Below are positions 63,930 to 64,000 of a DNA stretch of 64,000 nt, one piece after another; within the stretch, counting starts at the first letter, position 1; every line of letters begins with the position of its first letter. A program made the translations under genes and the position numbers. Under the pieces are notes generated by a model that had not been told where the DNA came from, searched no databases, and was given only the letters and a program-made list of their open reading frames with translations. Origin of the DNA: an uncultured Spirochaetaceae bacterium (lineage in GTDB: Bacteria; Spirochaetota; Spirochaetia; Treponematales; Treponemataceae); assembly GCA_902802305.1 (NCBI GenBank), contig CADCLG010000004.1, positions 62,001 to 126,000 on the forward strand, in the 5' to 3' direction.

Positions 63930-64000
63930 ATGAAAAAACAATTATTATACTTACTATCAATTTGCCTCTTCTTATTTAGTTGTAAAACTCTTGCCTCATA
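63930..64000 (+). CDS. Lipoprotein, MKKQ family (copy 2), incomplete
   Basis: The first 23 codons are present: MKKQLLYLLSICLFLFSC KTLAS. They match the 30113-30895 gene almost base for base. RBS GAGAGG lies upstream. It continues outside the window, showing that copy 2 of the system extends further. Confidence 0.8.
   Translation, partial: MKKQLLYLLSICLFLFSCKTLAS

Noticed and set aside
1..64000. tRNA, rRNA or CRISPR arrays
   Set aside because: No tRNA T-loop/acceptor pattern, rRNA stretch or spaced repeat array was noticed by eye. A covariance-model scan would be decisive; this is a limit of manual reading.
1..64000. Transposase or integrase genes
   Set aside because: No protein here shows such motifs; the rearrangements near 28-31 kb seem to rest on repeated leaders rather than on an insertion sequence.

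Overview
The window looks like the chromosome of a host-associated (gut or rumen type) spirochaete, most likely a Treponema-like organism. This rests on low G+C, a very high density of small lipoproteins with loose lipoboxes, an OmpA/barrel protein carrying a CHU_C/FlgD-like segment, stand-alone cellulase, polysaccharide deacetylase and galactokinase genes, and the dnaE-yggT-recG order. It is inference; no rRNA or tRNA gene was seen to confirm it.

Layout. 0-4.6 kb (minus): an incomplete repeat-rich lipoprotein downstream of an OmpA-family barrel protein. 5-9.6 kb (plus): iron alcohol dehydrogenase, SDR oxidoreductase, HAD phosphatase, an SH3-domain secreted protein and a small lipoprotein. 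9.7-13.3 kb (minus): an operon of ECF sigma factor, membrane-anchored DUF4384-like protein and secreted caspase-like protease. 13.4-21.5 kb: mnmG, then minus-strand adenosine deaminase-methyltransferase, pepF and argJ-argB, the last preceded by paired ARG boxes. 21.7-27.5 kb: GH5 glucanase, CE4 deacetylase, galK, a PHP phosphoesterase and a CotH-like lipoprotein. 33-43.6 kb: dnaE-yggT-recG, a group 2 sigma factor, a GltS-type symporter and an acyltransferase fused to a zinc ribbon. 44-56.4 kb: two exported unknowns, a MATE pump, asnS, a YihY-cNMP fusion, guaA, a giant ankyrin lipoprotein and a CBS/DRTGG pyrophosphatase.

The most unusual content is a two-copy accessory system at 28.1-33.1 kb and 56.5-64 kb (the second runs off the end). 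Each copy has two adjacent cytoplasmic regulators (N-terminal XRE helix-turn-helix, long TPR-like helical C-terminus, ATGA-overlapping) beside a tiny secreted lipoprotein and several larger paralogous lipoproteins. In the second copy an identical 36-bp promoter block lies in inverted orientation on both sides of the regulator pair, upstream of both lipoprotein operons and in the same register to the -10. A weaker version of its core (TGCRTATTMTG) sits at the same distance from the -10 of the small lipoprotein in copy 1. The lipoproteins share near-identical leader/signal-peptide DNA while their mature parts diverge, and a scrambled gene and an orphan leader in copy 1 indicate recombination among cassettes. 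A surface-lipoprotein system controlled by a secreted-peptide (RRNPP-like) signal is a reasonable but untested hypothesis.

A second theme is a set of genes (mnmG, the HAD gene, guaA, the MATE gene, the CotH gene, the pyrophosphatase and one XRE regulator) with no Shine-Dalgarno and a -10-like hexamer only 6-9 nt before the start codon, suggesting leaderless mRNAs.
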